Assembly: GCA_021296235.1 (NCBI GenBank)
Contig: JAGWAS010000013.1
Location: 24,335 to 88,334, forward strand
From: Paracoccaceae bacterium
GTDB lineage: Bacteria > Pseudomonadota > Alphaproteobacteria > Rhodobacterales > Rhodobacteraceae
Direction: 5' to 3'
Length of the DNA stretch: 64,000 nt
Shown piece by piece: positions 45,214 through 54,264 of the stretch (position 1 is the stretch's first letter; the number at the start of each line of letters is the position of its first letter). The translations under genes were made by a program, and so were the position numbers. The notes beneath the pieces were generated by a model. That model worked only from the letters and a program-made list of their open reading frames with translations, was not told where the DNA came from and made no database searches.

Positions 45214-45567
45214 GTGGCGGGAATGCTGACAACTCACGTGCTTGACACCTCGATGGGATGTCCTGCGGCAGGATTGCAGGTTGACCTTTATCGGATTGAG
45301 GACGGAGTTCGGACATTGGTCCGTTCCTCGACAACCAATTCTGACGGACGCACCGATGGGCCACTGCTTCCGCAGGAAGTGTTCCGTAAGGGTGTTTACG
45401 AAATCGTCTTTCATGCCGGCGGGTATCTTCAACGGATTGGAGCGACCGTGCGGCAACCGAGTTTCCTGGATGAAATACCGATCAGGTTCGGCATGTCGGA
45501 AGAGCAGCACTATCATGTCCCACTGCTACTTTCGCCGTTTGGCTACTCGACGTATCGCGGCAGTTGA
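45214..45567 (+). CDS. uraH: 5-hydroxyisourate hydrolase
   Basis: Transthyretin-like enzyme hydrolysing 5-hydroxyisourate in urate degradation. 117 residues with LTTHVLDTSMGCPAAGL, SDGRTDGPLL, QHYHVPLLLSP and the family-defining C-terminal YRGS; catalytic His, Arg and His are present. GTG 45214 with AGGGGA six bases upstream is preferred, giving MAGMLTTHVLD; ATG 45223 is possible. It follows maeB by 43 bases and precedes puuD by 52, so the urate genes act as a pair. Confidence 0.92.
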   Translation: MAGMLTTHVLDTSMGCPAAGLQVDLYRIEDGVRTLVRSSTTNSDGRTDGPLLPQEVFRKGVYEIVFHAGGYLQRIGATVRQPSFLDEIPIRFGMSEEQHYHVPLLLSPFGYSTYRGS

Positions 45568-45619
45568 TGTCTGCACCTGATCCGGTTTCGGGCTGACCTG
45601 CCGCAGGAGTTGGACGAAT

Positions 45620-46840
45620 ATGGTTGACGCTGCAATTATATGGGAGTGGATTGAATTTGGCGTAAGGTGGCTTCATGTCATCACTGCAATTGCCTGGATT
45701 GGTTCATCCTTCTACTTCATTGCCCTTGATCTCGGGCTCAGGCGCCCTGACGATCTTCCGGATGGAGTTACCGGTGAGGAATGGCAGGTGCATGGCGGAG
45801 GATTTTATCACGTCCGCAAATACAGCATTGCCCCGGATCGGTTGCCGGAGCACCTTACTTGGTTCAAATGGGAAAGTTACTCGACCTGGCTGAGTGGTGC
45901 CGCCCTGATGGCGATCATTTATTGGGTCGGTGCGGAAATCCACCTGATCGACCGGTCGAAGACCGATCTGTCGACCGTTCAGGCGATTTTGATCTCGGGT
46001 GTGTCGCTGGCGGTGGGCTGGCTTGTATATGACAGCCTTTGCAAATCGCGACTCGGAAACCGTCCGGGTTCGTTGATGGTCCTGCTGTTCATTCTCCTGA
46101 CCGCGATGGCCTGGGGATACGATCAGATCTTCACGGGCAGGGCGGCATTGCTGCATCTTGGCGCGTTCACGGCGACGATCATGACCGCAAACGTCTTCCT
46201 GATCATAATTCCGAACCAAAAGGTAGTTGTTGCCGACATGAAGGCCGGAAGTGTGCCTGATGCCAAGTACGGCCGGATCGCAAAGCTCAGGTCGACGCAC
46301 AACAACTATCTGACCCTTCCGGTTATTTTCCTGATGCTCTCGGTGCACTATCCGTTGGCATTTGCAACCGAGTACAACTGGCTGATCGCATCTCTGGTCT
46401 TTCTGATGGGAGTTACCATCCGGCATTACTTCAACTCAATGCATGCCGGTCGCGGAAAACCTCATTGGACTTGGGCGGTAACGGCCGTGATCTTCATCTG
46501 CATCATGTGGCTGTCCACGGCACAGATGTTAAACACCACCGAAGCGGCACCTGTCAGGTCCTCGTTCATCAATCATCCGGAATTCGGCGATGTTCGTTCG
46601 ATTGTCGCAACCCGCTGTTCCGGCTGCCATGCGCAACAACCAGTGTGGAGCAGGGTTCACTGGCCGCCGAACGGAGTAGTTCTTGAATCGGAGGCCGACA
46701 TCATCCGTCTTGCCCGTGCCGTATACGTGCAGTCGGCCGCCAGCGTCGCGATGCCCCCGGCCAATGCGACGCTGATGGAACCCGACGAACGGCTGATCAT
46801 CTCGCGATGGTACCGGGAGTCCTCGGCGGGCGAAGATTGA
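45620..46840 (+). CDS. puuD: Membrane urate hydroxylase (cytochrome c-linked)
   Basis: Oxidises urate to 5-hydroxyisourate at the membrane, feeding UraH. 406 residues: an N-terminal membrane domain of about eight helices (WLHVITAIAWIGSSFYFIAL, FKWESYSTWLSGAALMAIIY, LLHLGAFTATIMTANVFLII) and a C-terminal cytochrome c domain with haem motif CSGCH in VATRCSGCHAQQPVW and a Met ligand candidate in SVAMPPANATLM. This is the bacterial PuuD fusion. The other urate-pathway enzymes (OHCU decarboxylase, allantoinase) are not in the window. Confidence 0.92.
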   Translation: MVDAAIIWEWIEFGVRWLHVITAIAWIGSSFYFIALDLGLRRPDDLPDGVTGEEWQVHGGGFYHVRKYSIAPDRLPEHLTWFKWESYSTWLSGAALMAIIYWVGAEIHLIDRSKTDLSTVQAILISGVSLAVGWLVYDSLCKSRLGNRPGSLMVLLFILLTAMAWGYDQIFTGRAALLHLGAFTATIMTANVFLIIIPNQKVVVADMKAGSVPDAKYGRIAKLRSTHNNYLTLPVIFLMLSVHYPLAFATEYNWLIASLVFLMGVTIRHYFNSMHAGRGKPHWTWAVTAVIFICIMWLSTAQMLNTTEAAPVRSSFINHPEFGDVRSIVATRCSGCHAQQPVWSRVHWPPNGVVLESEADIIRLARAVYVQSAASVAMPPANATLMEPDERLIISRWYRESSAGED

Positions 46841-46863
46841 TCCGCCCCGGAAGGAGAGGCGTT

Positions 46864-47331
46864 CTATCCGAGATGCGAGTTCAGCATCCAAGCGAACTTC
46901 TCGTGGACCAACCCGCGGGCAACCGCCAGATCCTGGGTCAGTGAATCTCCGTTTTGTTCTGCCTTTTCGGCGACCTCGTTCATCCTTGATGCGATGACAG
47001 TTTCAGCCTGAGCCATCTCGGCAACCATCTCCCGGTCGGATCCGGTACCGTCGGCATCCTTTATTGTTGAACGTTCAATAATGATCGCCAATCTTCCGTC
47101 GACAAATCCGCCAATTGCCTTCACCCTCTCGGCCAATTCATCCTGGGCTTGGAAATGGTCTTCATAGATTGTCTGGAACAGTTGATGCAGTGAACCGAAC
47201 GCCATCCCGGTAACGTTCCAGTGAAAGTTCTGTGCCATCATGGTGGCGACAACCGTTTCGGCTACTGCTTGATTGAGTGCGTCCTCGACCACACCGGTGT
47301 TGTTCCTGCCGGACTTCGGATAACTGGCCAT
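46864..47331 (-). CDS. dps: Dps family DNA-binding ferritin-like protein
   Basis: 155-residue miniferritin that stores iron and protects DNA from peroxide. The ferroxidase-site block NFHWNVTGMAFGSLHQLF, then YEDHFQAQDELAERVKAIGG, holds the His, His, Asp and Glu residues shared between subunits of the dodecamer. Four helices are readable. The N-terminal tail has the basic residues often used to bind DNA. Stop is 24 bases from the convergent puuD. Confidence 0.92.
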   Translation of the reverse strand: MASYPKSGRNNTGVVEDALNQAVAETVVATMMAQNFHWNVTGMAFGSLHQLFQTIYEDHFQAQDELAERVKAIGGFVDGRLAIIIERSTIKDADGTGSDREMVAEMAQAETVIASRMNEVAEKAEQNGDSLTQDLAVARGLVHEKFAWMLNSHLG

Positions 47332-48187
47332 TTGGTCTCACTCTCTTCATTGCGTTGGAGCTGGGGCCAACTGCCGCCCGGTTCTCAGGCTACCGATCCT
47401 ATGTAGCTTTTGAGAGATTCGTCAAGCGTCTCCACCCATTTGGTGTGGTGGGCCGGAGCCATGCCATCTGTCATTGGCGAGACATGGCCGTTGTCCCTGA
47501 CGTGTCTGGCTCGCGCAAGGACCCGAACCTTCCGTTGTCCCTCTGCTCAATCCTGCGGACTGGATTGCGGAAGTGGATCCAATCTCTCATGCTGGCCTTT
47601 TCGATCCGACCTTTGATGTAATCCCAAAGAACTGCCCTTGACGGACTGGAAACAACGCTCCGATCAAAATGCCCGGCAAATTGCAGACTTGAAACACGGC
47701 GGAGACTGTTCAACGTCAAGACCCGGTCCGACATCAATCGGCTGCGCAGCTCAGGGTGATAATTGCCAAGGTCTGCGAGTGCCTTGGTTGCCTCGTGGCC
47801 GACAGGCCGGTTCCCCACCGGCCATATGACAGATGACCCGGGAAAAATTGTCGTTATTCGAAGATGTGCGAAGACTCTTGGGCGCCAGGTTGCTGATTGC
47901 CTTCCGGCAGCGGATCCGATTGAGCGCAAAAATGGAACGAACTGCGCACCCGTCGAATCCTTGTCGGATCTCGCTGGGTTGCTGGCTGGCATCAATCGAT
48001 AGCCCCGGTCTTGCAGTTGGGGCAGGTTCTTGGTTCAGCCGGCGGGCCGATCATCATTCCCGAACTCCAAGCTTGTACTGACTCGGGCGCACATCCAAGA
48101 CCGAATGTTCCGCCGAGCCGGGTGAACTGGATTGTGGTTGCGCTGTGGTTGAATGGCCGCATTGCGGCAAGTTTCATTCAATCCCAT
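47332..48187. other. 0.85-kb stretch with no supportable gene
   Basis: Frames here (minus 47471-47995, 174 codons; minus 47992-48177 with a CPNCKTG pair) have no domain I can recognise. On minus near 47490-47405 a short frame reads HHTKWVETLDESLKSYIGSVA before a stop, which looks like a stray C-terminus. The region may be a worn-down gene or insertion, but I cannot name it. The dps promoter should be at its left end. Confidence 0.45.
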
Positions 48188-49132
48188 TTAAGTTAATCGC
48201 GGGTCCGCCTGCTTCAGCCGGGCTCGAGGATGCGTTCTCTCATAAACCTCAAGCAGGTGACCTTTTTCGACCTCGGTGTATACTTGAGTTGTCGAGAGCG
48301 AGTTGTGGCCGAGCAACTCCTGAATAACCCGCAGATCGCCGCCGGCCTTCAGCAGGTGGGTTGCGAAAGAGTGGCGCAGTGCATGCGGGGTGGCGGTTGG
48401 CGGAAGTCCAAGCCTTGCCCGAGATGTTTCCATGGATCTTCGCACCGTGCGGGCGTTGAGAGGGCCACCCCTGGCGCCGCGAAACAGGGCTCCCGATTTC
48501 GGAAACGGGCAGAGGTTCGCATAAACTGTCACAGCTTCCTTCGCTGCAGGCAGAACCGGTGTCATCCGATGCTTGCCTCCCTTTCCGCGGATGCGCAGCA
48601 AATCGGGAAGCGGAAGGTCCGACCAATTCAGGGCCAGCGCCTCAGACACCCTCAGTCCGCACCCGTACAGGAGTCCCGCAACGGCCTGATCACGTGCCTT
48701 GGTCCAGCCGGCGCCTTCTTTCCCTCCGATGTCGTGGAGAACATCACTTGCTGCCGTTTCCGGCAATGGTCTCGGCAGGCTTTTCCTGAATTTTGGCGCC
48801 TGCACCAGCAGGGTTTCGGAAGGATCAAATTCGTGCCGCCGGCCCAACCAGCGGAAAAACTCCTTGACGGCCGAAAGCTTGCGGGCCAGCGATCTCGGGG
48901 ACACGCCCCGCCTCCGTTGCTCGGCCATCCACGAGCGCACATCACCTCGCATCGTTGATTTCAGAAGCAATGGGCCAGGCGGGTTGTCGGAGTGTTCTGT
49001 CATGAACACAAGAAAGCCAGCCACGTCGCGCCGGTAGGCGACGGCAGTGTTGTCCGAAATTCCGCCGAGTGCCGTCCTGTCCAACATCCATTCCGACAGC
49101 ATGTTTTTGAAGAATTCTGAGAGTTCGGTCAT
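48188..49132 (-). CDS. xerC: Tyrosine recombinase XerC
   Basis: Site-specific recombinase resolving chromosome dimers at dif with XerD. 314 residues: an N-terminal SAM-like DNA-binding domain (AVAYRRDVAGFLVFM) and a catalytic domain with Arg in CGLRVSEALAL, Lys in GKGGKHR, HALRHSFATHLL, GHNSLSTTQ, and the nucleophile Tyr in VYTEVEKGHL. It overlaps the end of the DUF484 gene by four bases, the usual DUF484-xerC arrangement, which distinguishes it from phage integrases. Confidence 0.93.
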   Translation of the reverse strand: MTELSEFFKNMLSEWMLDRTALGGISDNTAVAYRRDVAGFLVFMTEHSDNPPGPLLLKSTMRGDVRSWMAEQRRRGVSPRSLARKLSAVKEFFRWLGRRHEFDPSETLLVQAPKFRKSLPRPLPETAASDVLHDIGGKEGAGWTKARDQAVAGLLYGCGLRVSEALALNWSDLPLPDLLRIRGKGGKHRMTPVLPAAKEAVTVYANLCPFPKSGALFRGARGGPLNARTVRRSMETSRARLGLPPTATPHALRHSFATHLLKAGGDLRVIQELLGHNSLSTTQVYTEVEKGHLLEVYERTHPRARLKQADPRLT

Positions 49133-49842
49133 GTCGACAGCCGGACAACCGTCATCGCAAATACCTTGCCAATGAGTTCCAGAAGTTCGGTCGACATGTG
49201 CGGCCGGAAGCTCTCCGACCGGGAGGAACCGACCACAAGCACTCCAATCAATCCCAAGCCATCGACCGCAATGGGCAACAGCGCCTCGGAGCGAATCCGT
49301 GGACCGTCTTCGCCATAAACCTGGGTGGGCGTTTTCGAAATCTGCCGAAGAATGACTCTCTCCGGCGTGCCCTTGACCGGGTCCAGATACCCGCGGCGAA
49401 CCGATGCATCAATCGGACCGGTGGCGATTCGGGTCAGCAATTCTGGAATCCCACCATCCACTGAACTGTCGAGGAGGAGCCGGATTTTCTCCACCTTCAA
49501 CACTTTGGGGAGTTCTCCGTCAATGAAGTCGCCCAACCGACCGGTGTCGTCGGTTTCCAGCAGACTGAGCGCAGCGAGATGAATGCGGTGCACCGCATCC
49601 GAGTTCTCGTGGAGAACCTCCTTCAGGAGTTTGTTTTCCTCCTGAAGTTGCTTCAGTTCCTGCTCAAGGCGGCTGATTGCCATGCCCCGCCCGTCAATCA
49701 CATTTTCCCCGAGCCTGTCATTGCGAACGGCCGCCAGCGCCTGCAGCACTTCCACATCGTCAAGGACAAGTCCCGGATCGGCAATGATCAAGTCCTTGAC
49801 CCGGGGTTGCCTGCCTTTTTTGTCATCCTTTGCGAAGGTCAA
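49129..49842 (-). CDS. DUF484 family protein (GAF-like)
   Basis: 237 residues. Family features are VKDLIIADPGLVLDDVEVLQ at the N-terminus, a coiled coil (SRLEQELKQLQEENKLLKEV) and a GAF-like domain ending in LLELIGKVFAMTVVRL. Role is unknown, but it is widely found directly upstream of xerC, and its stop overlaps the xerC start here (ATGA). Co-translation is therefore likely. Confidence 0.88.
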   Translation of the reverse strand: MTFAKDDKKGRQPRVKDLIIADPGLVLDDVEVLQALAAVRNDRLGENVIDGRGMAISRLEQELKQLQEENKLLKEVLHENSDAVHRIHLAALSLLETDDTGRLGDFIDGELPKVLKVEKIRLLLDSSVDGGIPELLTRIATGPIDASVRRGYLDPVKGTPERVILRQISKTPTQVYGEDGPRIRSEALLPIAVDGLGLIGVLVVGSSRSESFRPHMSTELLELIGKVFAMTVVRLST

Positions 49843-49876
49843 TGAAGCACCATGTGCGGGTCTCAGCCGCCCCCAT

Positions 49877-50524
49877 TCACTTTCCGATTTTTGCCGCGTC
49901 CGAGAGAAACGCCGCCAGTCCCTTGTCCGTCAGTGGATGATCAACCAGTTTTCTGATGACCTCCGGCGGAATGGTTGCAACATCCGCTCCGGCAATGGCG
50001 GCTTGTGAGACATGAAGCGGGGAACGGATTGATGCGGCGAGAATCTCTGTGGAAAACCCATAATTGTCGTAGATTTCCCGGATGTCCCTGATGAGTTCCA
50101 TGCCTTCAAGCCCGAGATCGTCAAGTCGGCCAATGAAGGGGCTGATGTATGTGGCTCCTGCCTTTGCTGCAATCAGTGCCTGATTTGCGCTGAAGCACAG
50201 TGTTACGTTAACCCGGATATCGTTGGCCCTGAGCCGCTTGCAGGCCTTTAGGCCGTCCCACGTCAACGGAACCTTGACCACAACATTGTCTGCGATGCCT
50301 GCGAGGTCCTTGCCTTCCTCAACCATCGCTTCGCATTCGGTGGAAAACACCTCGGCGCTGACTGGCAGTTCCCCAACTATGGAGCATATTTCACCAATCA
50401 CACTCTTGGGATCCTTTCCGGACTTGTGAACAAGGGTTGGATTGGTGGTTACCCCGTCCAAAACTCCCATTCCGGCAAGTTCCGAAATGGCCTCCGTGTC
50501 GGCGGTATCAACGAAGAATTGCAT
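49877..50524 (-). CDS. Small transaldolase/fructose-6-phosphate aldolase
   Basis: 215-residue decameric-type transaldolase. The Schiff-base Lys lies in [38 protein letters not shown] and [17 protein letters not shown] are the other class markers. Transaldolase of the pentose phosphate pathway is the more common activity in this clade; fructose-6-phosphate aldolase differs by few residues and cannot be excluded. It is divergent from priA. Confidence 0.92.
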   Translation of the reverse strand: MQFFVDTADTEAISELAGMGVLDGVTTNPTLVHKSGKDPKSVIGEICSIVGELPVSAEVFSTECEAMVEEGKDLAGIADNVVVKVPLTWDGLKACKRLRANDIRVNVTLCFSANQALIAAKAGATYISPFIGRLDDLGLEGMELIRDIREIYDNYGFSTEILAASIRSPLHVSQAAIAGADVATIPPEVIRKLVDHPLTDKGLAAFLSDAAKIGK

Positions 50525-50603
50525 TGGTTGTTCCTGGTTGCTGGGATGGAATTCCTGACATTTGAGGGTATTAGCCGAAGCGGCATCTGGATGGAATAGC
50601 GGT

Positions 50604-52820
50604 GTGACAAGGTCAGAAGACGAAAAGGAGCAACTGTTCGGGGAGGGCGAAGTGGTCGGTGTGCTGACAACCAGGCCGATCGATTGCTGCCTTGACTACA
50701 TCTCACCTGAGGGAGGTGTCAGGGCTGGCGACCTGGTCGAGGTGCCTCTTGGTGCGTCGCTTGCAATTGGAGCGGTTTGGGGCGCGGGTGAAGGTGGGGT
50801 CGACAATGCGCGCCTGCGCAGGATTCATCGCCGCCTTGACGCTCCGCCGATAAACGCCGACATGCGGCGCTTTCTGGAGCAGGCGGGTCGCTACACGCTC
50901 ATTGCGCAGACTTCGATGCTGCGCTTGGCAACCCGGGTCTCCGGGCTTGAGAAAGCGAGGCCAACGCGAACTGTATTCGCCGCGACGGGGAAGGCCCCCA
51001 ATCCGGCGACACCCGCGCGCTTGAGTGTCCTGCGGGCGTTCAAGGATCGGGGCGGCATGCCGATGCCGACAAGTGAAATTGTCGAACACGCCGGGGTTGG
51101 GGCAGGAGTTGTAAAGGGATTGGAGAATCAGGGCGTTTTGAAGCGGTTCAATGTGGCCAGGGACAGGCCATATCCGGAACTGAAGCCCGGAAAAACGAAT
51201 CTCGAATTGACGCCCGACCAGCAGACGGCCGCGTCGGACCTGCGGGCAAAGGCCGCAAGGGGCAGCTATTCCGCAACCCTGCTGAAGGGGGTTACCGGAT
51301 CCGGTAAAACCGAGGTCTATCTGGAGGCGGTTGCCGAAACGGTTGCCCGAGGGCGGCAGGCACTCGTGCTGATGCCGGAGATTGCCCTGACCGAACAGTT
51401 TTTGGAAAGGGTTGCCGAGCGGTTCGGTGCCAGACCCGGAGAATGGCACTCGGAGGTAACCCCCGCGGAGCGGCGGCGGCTCTGGAGGAGTGTCGGTGAG
51501 GGAGGGGTTCAGTTGGTGGTCGGTGCCCGATCGGCCCTGTTCCTGCCGTTTCGAACTCTCGGCCTCATTGTCGTCGACGAAGAACATGACGGGTCCTACA
51601 AGCAGGAAGAGGGTGCCATCTACAATGCGCGCGACATGGCGGTTCTCCGGGCATCGCTCTGCGGTGCACAGGTTGTTCTGGCCTCGGCAACGCCGTCACT
51701 GGAAACCTGGAACAACGCGCGAACCGGGAAATACGACCGTGTGGATCTGCCGTTGCGCATCGGGGCCACCGAATTGCCGGAAATGAGTGCGATTGATCTG
51801 CGCGAGTCGGGACTGCCAAGCGGTCGTTGGATTTCAGGCGCGCTCGCTCTGGCGGTTCGGGAAGCGGTGGAACGGGGTGAACAGGCGCTTCTGTTCCTGA
51901 ACAGGCGGGGCTATGCGCCAATGACGATCTGCCGATCCTGTGGATTCCAGTTTGTGTGCACGGAATGCGACGTCCGCATGGTTGAACACCGGTTCAGGAG
52001 AATCCTGATGTGCCACCAATGCGGTGCCACCAGACCCGTAACCCAAGCCTGCCCGGCCTGCGAAACCGAAGGTGAACTCGTGGCAATCGGACCGGGCGTC
52101 GAAAGGCTGGCCGAGGAGTCCAGGGAACTTTTCCCCAAAGCCCGAATCGAGATCCTTTCGTCGGATGCAATGGATGGGGGCCGGGGCTTAAGGGATACAA
52201 TTGAACGCATCAAGCGGGGCAGCGCCGACATTGTCATCGGAACCCAGTTGGTGGCCAAGGGGCATCATTTTCCTGGATTGACCGTTGTCGGCGCGATTGA
52301 TGCGGATTTCAGCCTGAATAGTGACGATTTTCGGGCGGCCGAGCGAACCTATCAACTCATGACCCAAGTTGCGGGGCGCTCGGGCCGCAACCGAGGAGGC
52401 CGTCGCGGTTTGGCACTGCTGCAGACATGCAATCCTGATCACCATGTCATCAGGGCAATTTTGTCGGGCGACGATGAAGCTTTCCTGATGGCGGAAGCCG
52501 CCGAGCGACAGGTTTCCGGGGTTCCTCCGTTCGGCCGGTATGTTGGGATAGTCGTCAGTGGCCGAAATTCGCGGGCTGCAGAGGAACTTTCGAACGCAAT
52601 GGTGCGGCATTCCGGGCCATTGGACCGGATCGGTGCCCATCTGTTCGGTCCCGCCCCCGCCCAGTTGGCCAGAGTCCGCGGGCGCACGCGCCTTCGCATC
52701 CTCATCAAGGCGGACATCAACGCACCGGTTCAGGCGGCAATTAAGAGATGGATGAAGCAGTTTCGGGTGCCATCGAGTCTCAGGGTCGCGATTGACATTG
52801 ATCCACAGAGATTCATTTAG
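50604..52820 (+). CDS. priA: Primosomal protein N' (replication restart helicase)
   Basis: 738-residue superfamily 2 helicase that reloads the replisome at stalled forks. Walker A is [15 protein letters not shown], the DEEH box lies in [18 protein letters not shown], and the zinc-binding cysteines are in [14 protein letters not shown] and [17 protein letters not shown]. The N-terminal 3'-end binding domain shows [20 protein letters not shown]. No ATG fits; GTG 50604 (after GGA) includes the expected leader, while the frame opens at TTG 50562. Confidence 0.94.
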   Translation: MTRSEDEKEQLFGEGEVVGVLTTRPIDCCLDYISPEGGVRAGDLVEVPLGASLAIGAVWGAGEGGVDNARLRRIHRRLDAPPINADMRRFLEQAGRYTLIAQTSMLRLATRVSGLEKARPTRTVFAATGKAPNPATPARLSVLRAFKDRGGMPMPTSEIVEHAGVGAGVVKGLENQGVLKRFNVARDRPYPELKPGKTNLELTPDQQTAASDLRAKAARGSYSATLLKGVTGSGKTEVYLEAVAETVARGRQALVLMPEIALTEQFLERVAERFGARPGEWHSEVTPAERRRLWRSVGEGGVQLVVGARSALFLPFRTLGLIVVDEEHDGSYKQEEGAIYNARDMAVLRASLCGAQVVLASATPSLETWNNARTGKYDRVDLPLRIGATELPEMSAIDLRESGLPSGRWISGALALAVREAVERGEQALLFLNRRGYAPMTICRSCGFQFVCTECDVRMVEHRFRRILMCHQCGATRPVTQACPACETEGELVAIGPGVERLAEESRELFPKARIEILSSDAMDGGRGLRDTIERIKRGSADIVIGTQLVAKGHHFPGLTVVGAIDADFSLNSDDFRAAERTYQLMTQVAGRSGRNRGGRRGLALLQTCNPDHHVIRAILSGDDEAFLMAEAAERQVSGVPPFGRYVGIVVSGRNSRAAEELSNAMVRHSGPLDRIGAHLFGPAPAQLARVRGRTRLRILIKADINAPVQAAIKRWMKQFRVPSSLRVAIDIDPQRFI

Positions 52821-52959
52821 TGGACTGTCCAAATCAAGAGATTCAGAGCTTTCCCGAGATTTGTTTCTGTCCTGCCTTCTCCGTTGGGCAACCTTGAAAG
52901 GGCCATGACAATGGAGGCAGGAACAATGGGCAGGAAATCGGCACGACAGGAAGCCAGGC

Positions 52960-53135
52960 TCTTGGATGAAGAGTGCAGGTTCCCTTAGGTTTTCAAACTG
53001 TTCGGTCATGAACTGAACGGCTTTTCCCAGATTCCTTATATGCGTCGTCCTTGTTTGATCAGGTGCAAACAGGGTCAATTTTCTTTCCCAGGCAGGTGTA
53101 TTCGGGTAGCAGCGCCATCCTGTCATACGAGACTT
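52960..53135 (-). pseudogene. Second fragment of the ISKra4-like transposase
   Basis: Read on minus, bases 53129 downward give QDGAATRIHLPGKEN then a stop. After a frame shift follow APDQTRTTHIRNLGKAVQFM and TEQFENLREPALF, colinear with QDGAATRKYLLGKED, PDQTKKHGHRELGKTARLM and TEYSEPQHLRAL of the relic at 25684. Thirty-five bases are identical between the two sites. Similarity ends near 52960. It is a short, frameshifted scar. Confidence 0.7.
53101..53135 (-). repeat. 35-bp dispersed repeat, copy 2
   Basis: Exact reverse complement of 25671-25705, 27 kb away. Longer, weaker similarity extends leftwards to about 52960. It marks a shared insertion-sequence origin. Confidence 0.85.
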
Positions 53136-53503
53136 CGTTGAGGGGCGCCTGGCGTGAGTTGGATAAGGTTCCGATGTTTGCCGGTGCGACTGGCTGACTG
53201 CTGGCCGCCAATTTCCTGAAACAGCATCAAGGTAGCCAGCGGGAATTGACTCTCGCCGGGCCACCGGCAGCCACTACTGTCGCGTTTTGAAACAGAATCA
53301 ACCGCCGGGGAGAGTGTGAACCGAGACGGGTGAATGAACTTAATCCATCTTGCCTGCCTGAAGTGCCGATGCGGGTGCGATTGCCGGATGGTGCGACCCG
53401 GACCGAGTCCCATGTCAATCTGCGGCAATCAGTTTTGATTTGGAGTTGGCGGGTGTCACGATGCTATGGTAGGATAAAATCTCGACCGCAGATGGAGTTG
53501 GTC

Positions 53504-53665
53504 ATGCTGGTACAAGGAACACAAGACCCCGAAGAGCAACTAAGTGCCGCTCCGGTACCGGAGGCCTCTCCAAGGACTGTGGTACCGGTTCGTTCCAATC
53601 TGCCAGTCGAAGCAGTCGTGAACGGAGGGGTTCCACATAGGCAAGAGAATGACGTGAAGCAATGA
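53504..53665 (+). CDS. Small hypothetical protein, first of three overlapping genes
   Basis: 53 residues, Pro/Val/Glu-rich, no predicted helix or membrane segment (MLVQGTQDPEEQL, SAAPVPEASPRTVVPV). I do not recognise it. Support for it being real: ATG 53504 is six bases after GGAG, and its TGA overlaps the next gene's ATG in ATGA, the same spacing as at the next junction. The frame is open back to 53330, and an earlier ATG at 53492 is possible. Confidence 0.5.
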   Translation: MLVQGTQDPEEQLSAAPVPEASPRTVVPVRSNLPVEAVVNGGVPHRQENDVKQ

Positions 53666-53910
53666 ACACATACTTGGTTTACTTGTCTTCTGACACAGGC
53701 GTCATTTCCGAGAAATTCCCAGACAGCAATCACAGAATTGCCGAGGGTCTTTGGGCGGTTGGCTCAACTGATTCCACACCTGCGGATATGATGACGCGTT
53801 TGGGAATCGGCCAGGAATTGCCCGGCGTAATCGTCAAGATTGACAGCTACTATGGACACTTCGATCAGGCGCTTTGGCAAAAGTTAAACGCTTGGGTGCA
53901 TAGGCAATGA
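53662..53910 (+). CDS. Small hypothetical protein, second of three overlapping genes
   Basis: 82 residues beginning MNTYLVYLSSDTGVISEKFP, with AEGLWAVGSTDSTPADMMTR, LGIGQELPGVIVKIDSYYG and a closing ALWQKLNAWV. The alternating beta-strand, helix and strand pattern, and a start like MNTYLVxYxL, recall the small ferredoxin-like proteins of the Cas2/SinR type. That is a pattern impression only. No membrane helix. ATG overlaps the upstream stop, and its own TGA overlaps the next ATG. Codon use is ordinary for the window. Confidence 0.62.
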   Translation: MNTYLVYLSSDTGVISEKFPDSNHRIAEGLWAVGSTDSTPADMMTRLGIGQELPGVIVKIDSYYGHFDQALWQKLNAWVHRQ

Positions 53911-54143
53911 GCCCTCCGAACAACGTTCATCCGTTGAATCCTCCAAGTGGTCAACCGGCGGACGGAGGTAATGGAAATGGTCGTGACCTGGGTGGACGGG
54001 TGTCGGCGTTGGAGGCCAGATTGGATTACTTGGCAACCAAAGAGGATATCCAAAAGTTGAAAGTCTGGGTGCTGGCAGGAACAATTGGGGCAGGCGTTCT
54101 CGCTCTTTCAGTGGCTGCAATTTTTGTCAGATGGCTTGGATAG
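53907..54143 (+). CDS. Small coiled-coil membrane-anchored protein, third of three overlapping genes
   Basis: 78 residues: a Pro/Gly-rich N-terminal tail, a short coiled coil (RVSALEARLDYLATKEDIQK) and one C-terminal transmembrane helix (WVLAGTIGAGVLALSVAAIF) ending in VRWLG. This layout resembles XhlA/DUF1640-like small phage and bacterial proteins. The start overlaps the upstream stop by four bases. It ends 121 bases before hisC. No function is known to me. The three genes form a tightly coupled set. Confidence 0.65.
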   Translation: MSPPNNVHPLNPPSGQPADGGNGNGRDLGGRVSALEARLDYLATKEDIQKLKVWVLAGTIGAGVLALSVAAIFVRWLG

Positions 54144-54264
54144 ATTCAAAATCAGCGCGCTGACACAGAACCAGTGTGAGCAGTATCAAAAATGATCTCC
54201 TTTTGGTTCGGTTGCTTTCGCATCGGCAGCAAGCCGTGAGCGACGCTATTTCGGGGAACGATTC

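Larger units (their letters stand above)
52821..53503. other. Spacer with insertion-sequence debris, no intact gene
   Basis: Between priA and the small-gene cassette. About 52960-53135 is a minus-strand transposase fragment described separately. The remainder shows no recognisable coding. The promoter of the following cassette should be near its right end. Confidence 0.5.

Noticed and set aside
47992..48177. 61-codon minus-strand frame with a CPNCKTG pair, possible zinc ribbon
   Set aside because: Only one CxxC pair and no other support; too short to call.
52188..53264. 358-codon minus-strand frame
   Set aside because: Most of it lies antisense to priA; only a part near 53 kb carries the transposase scar, which is reported separately.
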